From DASVTR01 sp036387475 (GTDB taxonomy: Bacteria > Acidobacteriota > Blastocatellia > Pyrinomonadales > Pyrinomonadaceae), in the NCBI GenBank assembly GCA_036387475.1, contig DASVTR010000016.1:434001-498000 (forward strand): a DNA stretch of 64,000 nucleotides, in the 5' to 3' direction. This document shows positions 45,783 to 53,713 of the stretch, in pieces. A program made the translations under genes and the position numbers. Numbering within the stretch: the stretch's first letter is position 1; each line of letters opens with the position of its first letter. Below the pieces are notes generated by a model. It saw only the letters and a program-made list of their open reading frames with translations. It did no database searches and was not told where the DNA came from.

Positions 45783-46253
45783 ATGTACTGTTCATCTTGC
45801 GGCGCGGCTGTCGTGCGGGGCTTGAGCTACTGTAATCATTGCGGAGCGAAGTTGGGCGGGGGCAAGGCCGAGAGCGTAGCTAAAGCTGCAACGGAGTTGT
45901 CGCTTGACTCCCTCGTCTGGGCGATAGTCTCTGTCTTCATCGTCGGCATAGGGATGATGATGGGCTTGATGGCGATGATGAAGGATTTGCTCAACCTCAG
46001 TTCCAACATCATCCTCGCCGCAGGGGCGCTGGTCTTCGCGCTGGTGGTTGCGGTCGAAGGCGTCTTTATCTGGCAGTTACTGAGTCGCAGGAGCGGCGCT
46101 CAGGCAGCGGGCGACGTTGAGCAGTTGCAGGAGCAAACGACGAAGGAGCTTGATGCGGCACAGCCGCGCTCGCTGCCGGAACCCCTGCCGAGCGTGACGG
46201 AGCACACGACACGCTCGTTTGAGCCTCTCTACAGCCAGCGGAAATCGAAATAG
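45783..46253 (+). CDS. small zinc-ribbon membrane protein
   Basis: A 156-aa protein behind a near-perfect GGAGGTGA. The N-terminal zinc ribbon is MYCSSCGAAV...YCNHCGAKL. Two helices follow (~40-65 and ~73-95), then a Gln/Glu/Pro-rich cytosolic tail. This layout is common in bacterial proteins of unknown role. Confidence 0.8.
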   Translation: MYCSSCGAAVVRGLSYCNHCGAKLGGGKAESVAKAATELSLDSLVWAIVSVFIVGIGMMMGLMAMMKDLLNLSSNIILAAGALVFALVVAVEGVFIWQLLSRRSGAQAAGDVEQLQEQTTKELDAAQPRSLPEPLPSVTEHTTRSFEPLYSQRKSK

Positions 46254-46274
46254 AGAATTATCGTTTCACAGACA

Positions 46275-46329
46275 CGAAAGGCGAAAGAGAAGATGGCTGC
46301 CTTGATAATCACTTCTCTTTTGCCTTTCG
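46275..46329. repeat. junction inverted repeat/terminator, unit like CGAAAGGC
   Basis: CGAAAGGCGAAAGAGAAG (46275-46292) is opposed by CTTCTCTTTTGCCTTTCG (46312-46329), one mismatch, followed by CTTTTA. It probably also ends the zinc-ribbon transcript. Confidence 0.7.
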
Positions 46330-46467
46330 CTTTTATCCGCCGCCGCGCTACTTCACAGCCCGCACGCGCCAGGGCAGTCGACACGGCCAACACGCGTCAG
46401 AAGCGCCCAGATGCGCGCGAGGCACACGTCCGTTGTTAAGCTTATATCGAAATCTGAGGCGGCTACG

Positions 46468-46665
46468 CTATGCCCCTTCCTTTTGAGGTATTACTTCGCT
46501 TAACAAAGGGCGTAAAGGATTCTTTGAGATACGCTCCTTCTTCATCCCCGTGCGCCAGAGGCCAATCACCACCGCAAAGACAACTATCCAGAACAACAAA
46601 ACAAAATGCCATTTGAATACTGTGAGCAAGAGTGCCGACGTGAAAAATATATGTACAGGCAACAT
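46468..46665 (-). CDS. possible small membrane protein
   Basis: 65 aa from the first ATG, with two hydrophobic helices and a basic tail (MKKERISKNPLRP). The frame stays open ~90 bp further upstream and reads as protein-like sequence (FSRISDLREEEFGF) but no ATG/GTG/TTG is found there before a stop. It may use a rare start or be the decayed end of a gene. The rest of the 46254-46883 gap holds only hairpins. Confidence 0.35.
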   Translation of the reverse strand: MLPVHIFFTSALLLTVFKWHFVLLFWIVVFAVVIGLWRTGMKKERISKNPLRPLLSEVIPQKEGA

Positions 46666-46823
46666 AAAAATGAAGATTGTTGCTAAAAATATTTTGAAAC
46701 CGAATTCCTCCTCTCTTAAATCACTTATCCTAGAGAAATAGAACCGTTCGCGAATGGATTACCGACCGTTCAGAGGTAGGCTTCAGCCCGCCTGCTTGAA
46801 GCGCCGCCCCAGGCATAAGCCGG

Positions 46824-46863
46824 AAGGTAAAAGAGAGGACGCGTGCATCCTCTCTTTTACCTT
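46824..46863. terminator. 16-bp stem terminator after the secreted protein gene
   Basis: AAGGTAAAAGAGAGGA (46824-46839) and its exact complement (46848-46863) with an 8-nt loop. It lies 20 bp past the stop of the minus-strand gene at 46884. Confidence 0.75.
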
Positions 46864-46883
46864 CTCATTTTTATCTTCGATAG

Positions 46884-47717
46884 CTATTTCATAGCCTTGA
46901 CGCTCGCCGGGCGCGCAAACAATGTGTCTGCGAGCGCTGTGTTGAATTCGATTGATTGGTAGTTAATGCGGCTGGTCTGGATTCCGGCGATGTAGTGGTC
47001 TATGACGAAGGGCGAACTGATGCCGTTGGTGTTGACAAACTGCGCGAGGCGGTCTTCTTCGGCGATTTCTTCGCCGTCAGAGTTCGTGCGCTTGTAAAGT
47101 ATCTTGGCTGGCAGTCCGTCCTGCGCGCTGAATTCAAACTCGACGATAAAGCCGTCAGGGTAAGTGACGCGCAATGCTTCGTTGCGCTTCGCCAGTCCGG
47201 CCTCGCGCCGCCCCGCGTAAGCAACCTGCGCTCCCTCCTTGCGCCAAACGCCGCGCAACAGATTGTCAACGTTCGTCCGCATCGCCATCTTAAAGTCGGC
47301 GATTTGCTTGGGCGTCATGTCCTTGAGCGTCTTGGCCGCGCCGTCGTAAATCCAGCCCGTCTCGCCCGTGTTCGTTTGAATCACTTTGAGTCCGCCGCCG
47401 CGAAACTCCGTGCGCTCTTTGTCAGGGTAGATGATGTAATCGACAAACGAAGCGGGCAGACCCGAAACGCCCTCGCGGAAGGGCGTGAAGAGTCCGCGCC
47501 CGATTGACGAGCGAACATTCAAATAAGCGCTGCCGCCCATCGCACCGATGGCACGCTGCAAAATCTTGTCAGCCTTCTCTTCGATGGCGGGCGCGGCGGC
47601 TGGCGGTGGCGGCGTCTGGCTTTGCGCGAAAGCGTCGGCAGCGACGAATCCGGTGAGAATAGAGGCTGCGAGAATCAGAGAGGCCCGCTGTATCAGAGAA
47701 AATTTCTGTTGCTTCAT
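46884..47717 (-). CDS. exported lipoprotein-sorting-like (LolA/YcdB-type) hypothetical protein
   Basis: 277 aa from ATG 47717 (MKQQKFSLIQ), which begins a signal peptide cut near AFAQS; an upstream ATG at 47753 is less suitable. A Pro/Ala linker precedes a beta-rich domain with GAMGGSAYLNVRSSIGRG, TGWIYDGAAKTLKDM and YPDGFIVEFEFSAQDGLPAKI, the half-barrel style of outer-membrane lipoprotein-sorting relatives. The role is unknown; a periplasmic lipid or lipoprotein binder is possible. Confidence 0.7.
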   Translation of the reverse strand: MKQQKFSLIQRASLILAASILTGFVAADAFAQSQTPPPPAAAPAIEEKADKILQRAIGAMGGSAYLNVRSSIGRGLFTPFREGVSGLPASFVDYIIYPDKERTEFRGGGLKVIQTNTGETGWIYDGAAKTLKDMTPKQIADFKMAMRTNVDNLLRGVWRKEGAQVAYAGRREAGLAKRNEALRVTYPDGFIVEFEFSAQDGLPAKILYKRTNSDGEEIAEEDRLAQFVNTNGISSPFVIDHYIAGIQTSRINYQSIEFNTALADTLFARPASVKAMK

Positions 47718-47930
47718 AAGATGAATATGCCGGTCTTGGGTTGAGTTATGCAACTCTCGTCCGCAATCGAACGGGCGAAAGATGAACTGCTTGTCTTACG
47801 GGAGAGCGAGCCGTGGATTCAATCTGCTTTGCGTCGCAAAGGCAGCAAAAGCTACCGATGGTCGTGCACGCGCCAGGCGCATTCTGGCAGACAGGGATAA
47901 TGTAGCAAAACTCCGAAGGCCGGACAAAGC

Positions 47931-47971
47931 GAAAGGGTTTCAATGAAGAAACTCTCATTGAAACCCTTTTC
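47931..47971. terminator. hairpin terminator downstream of Clp ATPase gene
   Basis: GAAAGGGTTTCAATGA (47931-47946) pairs with TCATTGAAACCCTTTTC (47955-47971) around an 8-nt loop. It stands 39 bp beyond the stop of the minus-strand Clp gene; the T-run is stronger on the plus strand. Confidence 0.65.
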
Positions 47972-48009
47972 GTGTTCTCCGGAAGAGATAACGCGTGAGC
48001 GCCACCTTC

Positions 48010-50289
48010 CTAATTGTTCAACGTGTCGGGCAGTGCCTTGATAGTCACTTCACCGTCTTCAACGTCAACGAGAAAGCTCGACGCTCCCTTCCACATAGAC
48101 GTGATTGGCAGTTTCACCTTCTCGTCAATGTGGCGCTTAAGGAAACGCGCGCCGTAAGCAGGACTAAAGCCCTTCTCTGTCAGCCGGTCAATGGCGCGTT
48201 CCGTAATCTCAACGTCTTTGCCCTGCCGTTCCATCTGCCGACGCAGCTTGTTGAGGTAAATCTGCGCTATCTTGCGAACCTCGTCCATCATCAACGGCGA
48301 GAAGACGACAATCTCGTCTATGCGGTTGCGAAACTCCGGCGAGAATCTGGTTTCCGCGGCCTTCATCACCTCGTTCTTGATAGCGCGCACGTCGCCTAAG
48401 GTCTTCTGCCCGAAGCCGAGCGGCTTCTCGTACTTCTTAAAGCTCTCCGAACCGAGGTTTGAGGTCATGATGACAATGGCGTCGGAGAGATAGACCTTCT
48501 TGCCGCGCCCGTCCGTCAGCCAGCCCTCGTCAAAGGCTTGCAGGAAAATGTTCATTAAGTAGGGCGAAGCCTTTTCAACTTCGTCGAGCAGCAATACCGT
48601 GTAAGGGTTCTCCCTGAGTTGTTCGGTCAGAATACCGCCGCGCTCGCTGCCGACGATGCCGCGAGGCATGCCGATTAATTTCTCAATGCCGACCGTGCCG
48701 TCGCCATACTCGGACATGTCTATGCGAACCATCTTCTCTTCATCGCCGAACATGAATTCGGCGACCGCCTTCGCCAGTTCCGTCTTGCCGACACCCGTTG
48801 GCCCAAGGAAGAGCAGCACGCCGTCAGGCTTGTAGTGGCCTTCCTTAAGCGGGCCTTTGTTCAAACGCAGGCGTTGGGCGACGCTCTTGACAGCCTCAAG
48901 CTGCCCGACGACGCGACGGCCAAGGTCAGCTTCCATCGTCGCAAAGCGGTCGTTGGTGTCGCGGAAAATCATATCGCGCGGAATGCGGGATTCCTGCGAG
49001 ATAACGTCAATGACGTGCTCAGGCTTAACGACGAGCGTTTGCGGTTCGTTAATCTCAACCTTGACCGCTGCCGTGTCGAGCCAGCCAATGGCTTTGTCCG
49101 GCAGGTGCAGATTGCGTATGTACTTCGGAGCCATCTCAAGCGCCGTATTGATGGCGTCGTCAGAGATGGTCACGGAATAGTTCTTCTCAAGTCGCGGGCG
49201 CAGGCCCAACAGTATCTCGCGCGTCTCAGGAATCGTCGGTTCGTCAACCTTAACCAGACGGAAACGACGAGCCAGCGCTTCGTCTTCACCAATGTATTCC
49301 TTGTACTCGGTCGAAGTCGTCGCGCCGATGATGCGTAGCTCTCCGCGCGCCAGCGACGACTTGAACATGTTGGCAGCATCGCTCGATGTGCCGAGCGCTG
49401 CGCCAGCGCCGATGATCGTGTGAGCCTCGTCAATGAAGAGAATCAGGTTTTCGCGTTCCTTCACCTCGTCAATGATGCCCTTGATGCGCTCCTCGAACAT
49501 GCCGCGCAGCATCGTGCCCGCCACGAGTCCGCCCATCTGTAGTTGAACGATATGCGAGCCGCGCAATCGTGCAGGAACTTTCTCCGGCTCAAGCTCAATC
49601 AGGCGTGCCAAGCCTTCGACCACTGCCGTCTTGCCGACGCCGGGTTCGCCGACGAGCATTGGAGAGTTAGCGCGCTCGCGATGGCAGAGAATCTCCACCA
49701 TCTGTTGTATCTCCATCTCGCGCCCGATGGTCGGCGGAATTTTGTCCGCACGCGCCAGGCGATTCATGGAGACGCCGAAGTGTTTCAAGTAAGGAGGCAA
49801 CTCGAATTTCTTCTTGTACTGCTCCTCTTCCTGTTCACGCGTATGAACGCGGGCGCGTACATTTTCCACGACAGCCTCCGGGTTTGCGCCGAGTCCTCTC
49901 AAGACCTCGACAAAAAGACCTCTTTCATCCTGCGAGAGCGCTGTGAAAATATCCGTCGCCTCTATGACCTTTCGTCCCTGCGCACGCGCACGCTCCATCG
50001 CACGCTTGAACAAATCGGTCGTGTCGGGCGCAATTTTGAAGCCTTTGCCGACATGCTGCCGACTCATTTCGAGACGCTTCTCGATAGCCAGCTTGACCGA
50101 GCGCGGGTCAATCGCCAGATCGCGCATCGTCGCATCGAAGAGGTCTGCCTCTTCGTCCGCCAGCGCGTAGAGAATGTGCTCGATTGAAACGTAATTTTGA
50201 TCGCGGCGACGCGACTCGTTCAGCGCGTGTTCGAGGATTCGCTGGCCGCTATCGCCAAATTTATCTTTGTATGCCCCAAGGTCTATCAT
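48010..50289 (-). CDS. Clp protease ATP-binding subunit (ClpA/ClpC-type Hsp100)
   Basis: A 759-aa double AAA+ unfoldase. An N-terminal Clp repeat domain (~1-145) is followed by D1 with Walker A GEPGVGKT (~215) and D2 with GPTGVGKT (~510). There is no long ClpB-type middle coiled coil. The loop EKPLGFGQ in D2 resembles the [LIV]-G-[FL] tripeptide that docks ClpP, so it probably feeds ClpP. Terminal domain GFSPAYGARFLKRHID is conserved. Last gene of the minus-strand stress cluster, 354 bp from groL. Confidence 0.9.
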   Translation of the reverse strand: MIDLGAYKDKFGDSGQRILEHALNESRRRDQNYVSIEHILYALADEEADLFDATMRDLAIDPRSVKLAIEKRLEMSRQHVGKGFKIAPDTTDLFKRAMERARAQGRKVIEATDIFTALSQDERGLFVEVLRGLGANPEAVVENVRARVHTREQEEEQYKKKFELPPYLKHFGVSMNRLARADKIPPTIGREMEIQQMVEILCHRERANSPMLVGEPGVGKTAVVEGLARLIELEPEKVPARLRGSHIVQLQMGGLVAGTMLRGMFEERIKGIIDEVKERENLILFIDEAHTIIGAGAALGTSSDAANMFKSSLARGELRIIGATTSTEYKEYIGEDEALARRFRLVKVDEPTIPETREILLGLRPRLEKNYSVTISDDAINTALEMAPKYIRNLHLPDKAIGWLDTAAVKVEINEPQTLVVKPEHVIDVISQESRIPRDMIFRDTNDRFATMEADLGRRVVGQLEAVKSVAQRLRLNKGPLKEGHYKPDGVLLFLGPTGVGKTELAKAVAEFMFGDEEKMVRIDMSEYGDGTVGIEKLIGMPRGIVGSERGGILTEQLRENPYTVLLLDEVEKASPYLMNIFLQAFDEGWLTDGRGKKVYLSDAIVIMTSNLGSESFKKYEKPLGFGQKTLGDVRAIKNEVMKAAETRFSPEFRNRIDEIVVFSPLMMDEVRKIAQIYLNKLRRQMERQGKDVEITERAIDRLTEKGFSPAYGARFLKRHIDEKVKLPITSMWKGASSFLVDVEDGEVTIKALPDTLNN

Positions 50290-50643
50290 GCTTTGTTTCT
50301 CAACTCTTAAAAGGAAGACTCCGCCTTACCGTATCAAACGCCTCTGATGTGACAAATGTTTGACAGGAAAGTTTCGACTCTATTTCTCAATTCTTCGACC
50401 GCGCTGTTTCAGCGGCCCTTATCAGCCGACTTTTAGATGCGAGGGGCATGAACGCCGTTGCGTTTCCATGCAACAGGAATCATATCACACTACGCACCTG
50501 CAAATATGCGGCCAAAAAATTTAGGGAAAAAGCAAAAGTAAAAAGGCAAAGGAGAGGCGAAGCCAGTTTTAATAATAAAATGGTTTCCGCCTTCCTTTGC
50601 CCTTTACCTTTTGCCTTTAAAACATCAACTATGAGCCAGCCGC
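50290..50643. other. gap between groL and Clp gene, with inverted repeat 50524-50622
   Basis: No gene. An imperfect palindrome (units like AAAGGCAAAAG left, CTTTTGCCTTT right) fills 50524-50622 and begins right after groL. The rest should hold the Clp promoter; no clear heat-shock consensus or CIRCE was found. Confidence 0.6.
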
Positions 50644-52275
50644 TCAGTAGTCGTAATCTTCGCCGCCTCCCGGCATGGCGGGCGCAGCCCTTTTCGGCTC
50701 CGGCGCATCCGTCACGGCGGCGTCCGTGGTTAATAATAATCCGGCGATGCTGGCTGCGTTTTGCAGCGCCGTGCGGACTACTTTGGTCGGGTCAATAATC
50801 CCTGCATCAACCAAATCTTCATATTCTCCGGTCGCCGCGTTGAAGCCTTTCGCACCTTTCGCTGCTTCAACCTGCCCGGCGACAACCGCGCCCTCTACGC
50901 CTGCGTTCTCGGCGATGCGGCGCAGCGGTTCTTCCAGAGCACGACGAACTATCTGGATGCCTGTCCGCACGTCTCCGTCTTCGACTTCCAACTTGTCGAG
51001 CGCGCGTGCGCAACGCATCAGCGCCACGCCACCGCCGGGCACGATGCCTTCCTGCGCCGCAGCCTTCGTCGCATTCAAGGCGTCTTCGACCCTCATCTTG
51101 ATCTCTTTCATCGCCGTCTCCGTCGCCGCGCCAACCTTAACGACCGCCACGCCGCCGGAGAGTTTCGCCAGCCGCTCCTGCAATTTTTCTCGGTCATAAT
51201 CCGAGGTCGTTTCCTCTATCTGGCGACGAATGGTCGCCACGCGTCCCTGAATGGCTTTCGCGTCGCCACCACCTTCGACAATAGTCGTGTTGTCTTTATC
51301 AATGATGACGCGTTTGGCCGTGCCCAGGTCTTCGATTCCGACCGCTTCGAGCTTGATGCCGAGGTCTTCAGTTATTACACGCCCGCCCGTCAGCGCTGCC
51401 AAATCTTCCAGAATCGCTTTGCGGCGGTCGCCGAAGGCCGGAGCTTTGACAGCGCAGACCTTGATTGTGCCGCGCAGCTTGTTGACCACAAGCGTTGCCA
51501 GCGCGTCGCCTTCGACATCTTCAGAAATGATGAGCAGAGCGCGTCCCTGCCCGGCGGTTTGCTCCAGCACCGGCAGCAGATCGCGCATCGCCGCAATCTT
51601 CTTTTCGTGAAGCAGAATCAGAGGCTCGTCGAGCACGGCTTCCATCCGGTTAGGGTCTGTAACGAAGTAAGGCGATTGGTAGCCGCGATCAAACTGCATC
51701 CCCTCTACGATGTCCAACTCGGTCGAGAGTGACTTCGATTCTTCAACCGTCACAACGCCGTCCTTGCCCACCTGCTCCATTGCTTCCGAGATAAGCTTGC
51801 CGATCTGCCGGTCATTGTTGGCCGAGACGGTCGCAACGTTGGCGAGTTCTTCCTTGCCTTTGACCTTCTTAGACATCCGCTCAAGCTCTGCGACAGCCGC
51901 CTCCGTCGCCATCTGAATGCCGCGTTGCAGCGCCATAGGGTTTGCGCCCGCCGTCACGTTCTTAACGCCCTCGCGGTAGATGGCCTGGGCCAGGACGGTC
52001 GCGGTCGTCGTTCCGTCGCCCGCCGTGTCGTTCGTCTTGGTGGCGACTTCGCGCACCATCTGCGCGCCCATGTTCTCGTACTTGTCGGGCAAATCAATCT
52101 CTTTCGCCACCGTCACGCCGTCTTTGGTAATCACCGGCGAGCCATACTTTTTGCCGATGACGACGTTGCGCCCCTTTGGCCCAAGCGTGACGCGCACAGC
52201 GTTCGCCAGCGTATTCACACCCTGAAGCATAGCGCTCCGCGCCTCTTCCCTGAACTTCAAATCTTTCGCTGCCAC
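50644..52275 (-). CDS. groL: chaperonin GroEL (60 kDa)
   Basis: A 543-aa chaperonin starting at GTG 52275 (GAGGAG 8 nt before). Conserved blocks: VTLGPKGRNVVIGKKYGSP, DVAGDGTTTATVLAQ (here NDTAGDGTTTATVLA), EMKERKxRVEDALNATKAA-type segment (KMRVEDALNATKAA), and GIVPGGGVALM. The C-terminal tail is MPGGGEDYDY rather than GGM repeats. groES is not adjacent, unlike the common groESL order, so it must be elsewhere. Member of the grpE/hsp20/clpB cluster. Confidence 0.97.
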   Translation of the reverse strand: MAAKDLKFREEARSAMLQGVNTLANAVRVTLGPKGRNVVIGKKYGSPVITKDGVTVAKEIDLPDKYENMGAQMVREVATKTNDTAGDGTTTATVLAQAIYREGVKNVTAGANPMALQRGIQMATEAAVAELERMSKKVKGKEELANVATVSANNDRQIGKLISEAMEQVGKDGVVTVEESKSLSTELDIVEGMQFDRGYQSPYFVTDPNRMEAVLDEPLILLHEKKIAAMRDLLPVLEQTAGQGRALLIISEDVEGDALATLVVNKLRGTIKVCAVKAPAFGDRRKAILEDLAALTGGRVITEDLGIKLEAVGIEDLGTAKRVIIDKDNTTIVEGGGDAKAIQGRVATIRRQIEETTSDYDREKLQERLAKLSGGVAVVKVGAATETAMKEIKMRVEDALNATKAAAQEGIVPGGGVALMRCARALDKLEVEDGDVRTGIQIVRRALEEPLRRIAENAGVEGAVVAGQVEAAKGAKGFNAATGEYEDLVDAGIIDPTKVVRTALQNAASIAGLLLTTDAAVTDAPEPKRAAPAMPGGGEDYDY

Positions 52276-52340
52276 TTTTGTTCTCCTCGAATTTAACTGC
52301 TTGAAATTTCGAATCTCAAATCAAAGATTTTGAATTCGAC

Positions 52341-53051
52341 TTATTCTGCCGCCTGCTTAGTTTCTGCCTGCGCTGCGCGACCAACCTGCACACGCGCGGG
52401 CCTGAGCAATCGGTCGCCCATTTTATAGCCACGACTGTATTCCGCAGTCACCGTGCCGTCGCGCTCGGCTTCGACCTCCGTCGTATCAACCGCTTCATGC
52501 AACTCTGGGTCGAAGGGCACGCCGACGGATTCGAGCGGCTCGACGCCTGCGGCCACAAGCGCGCTCTCGAAATTATTGAGCGTACCGCGCACGCCGTCCA
52601 GCACAGCTTCCACGGAACTGCCCGCCGCGCTCGCTTCAATCGCGCGTTGCAGATTATCTACGACCGGCAGCAGTCCAACGATGAATTCTGCCTTCTCGCG
52701 TCGCGCTCGCTCGTCAGCCGAGCGGTTCAAGCGCTGCCGCGTCTCGTCCGTCTCGCGCTGAAGCTCTGCGCGCAACTGCTCAAAGCGTGACTGCACATCC
52801 AAAACCTTCTGCTCGGCCTCGCGCGTGCGCGCTTCCAATTCTTCGATGTACTTCGGCTTCAGTCGCGGCTCTTCCGCTGCCGCGCTTCCGCCCGCGCTCT
52901 CGCCCTCACTATCCAGATTGATGCGACGACGATCCGTCACACGAATCTCCCCTGCGGTCGAAGCAGCGGAGACACTCTCGCCCCGCGCCTCTTCCGACGC
53001 CCCTTTCTCTTGCATACGATCTTTCTTTTTCTCCCTACGAAAAGATACCAT
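52341..53051 (-). CDS. grpE: nucleotide-exchange factor GrpE
   Basis: A 236-aa protein, longer than E. coli GrpE because of a polar N-terminal ~70 residues. The long dimerising helix (~75-140) leads to the beta domain with LLPVVDNLQRAI, PFDPELHEAVDT and GYKMGDRLLRPARVQV, the family signature. It releases ADP from DnaK; dnaK is not in the window. An internal ATG 12 codons in is an alternative start. It is 65 bp upstream of groL. Confidence 0.95.
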   Translation of the reverse strand: MVSFRREKKKDRMQEKGASEEARGESVSAASTAGEIRVTDRRRINLDSEGESAGGSAAAEEPRLKPKYIEELEARTREAEQKVLDVQSRFEQLRAELQRETDETRQRLNRSADERARREKAEFIVGLLPVVDNLQRAIEASAAGSSVEAVLDGVRGTLNNFESALVAAGVEPLESVGVPFDPELHEAVDTTEVEAERDGTVTAEYSRGYKMGDRLLRPARVQVGRAAQAETKQAAE

Positions 53052-53064
53052 AACTACAGAATCC

Positions 53065-53161
53065 AGAATTCAGGAGTCAGTGGTCAGAAGAAAAAAAAGA
53101 ATAAAAGAAAAGCTGGTTGCAGCCGCTTATTCCGGCTTCTGAATTCTGACTCCTGAATTCT
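53065..53161. repeat. junction inverted repeat, unit like GAATTCAGGAGTCAG
   Basis: Arms of 26 bp (53065-53090 and 53136-53161), near-complementary, built from AGAATTCAGGAGTCAG. It lies between hsp20 and grpE and begins directly after the hsp20 stop. Confidence 0.8.
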
Positions 53162-53163
53162 TG

Positions 53164-53613
53164 TTATTGTATTTTGATTTCCACCCGCTGCGCTTTCTGC
53201 TCCTGTCGCTTCGGCAGGCGAATCATCAGCACGCCGTCTTTGTACTCCGCCGTGATTGCTGATTGATCTACGGTCGGCGGCAGCGGGCCGAACCTGCGAA
53301 GAAAACGTCCGTGCTTGCGCTCGATGCGTTGCGCCGCGTCCTGCTCGACCGCACGCACGCCGCGCACGAGCAGCCTGTTATCGTCAAGGCTCAATTCAAG
53401 CGCCTCGCGCTCAATGCCGGGCAGGTCAATCATAATCACGTATTCATGCTCGCGATTGTAAACGTCCGCCGCCGGACTCCAATCGGCGCGCTCAATCTCC
53501 TGCTCGCCCTCTTCTTCATCGTTTGAGCGCTGCTTCGACGCGTCTTCAAACAAGCGATTCATGCGCTCTTGCAGCACAACCAAATCACGTAAAGGGTCCC
53601 AACGCTGTGTCAT
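53164..53613 (-). CDS. small heat-shock protein Hsp20 (first copy)
   Basis: 149 aa from ATG 53613, set by AAGGAG (53620-53625) 6 nt away; the frame extends further upstream without support. Begins TQRWDPLRDLVVLQERMNRL. The alpha-crystallin domain has ADVYNREHEYVIMIDLPGIERE, LLVRGVR, and AEYKDGVLMIRLPKR. The C-terminal VEIKIQ holds an I-x-I-like motif for oligomer assembly. It holds unfolded proteins until Clp/Hsp70 act. Confidence 0.93.
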   Translation of the reverse strand: MTQRWDPLRDLVVLQERMNRLFEDASKQRSNDEEEGEQEIERADWSPAADVYNREHEYVIMIDLPGIEREALELSLDDNRLLVRGVRAVEQDAAQRIERKHGRFLRRFGPLPPTVDQSAITAEYKDGVLMIRLPKRQEQKAQRVEIKIQ

Positions 53614-53713
53614 CATTAACTCCTTGAAGGATGAACGCGGAACGCGCGGCGATGAATGACAGACACGCCGCTGACAATTGTTCCTCATTCTGCGTTTGTA
53701 CTTCATAGTTTCT

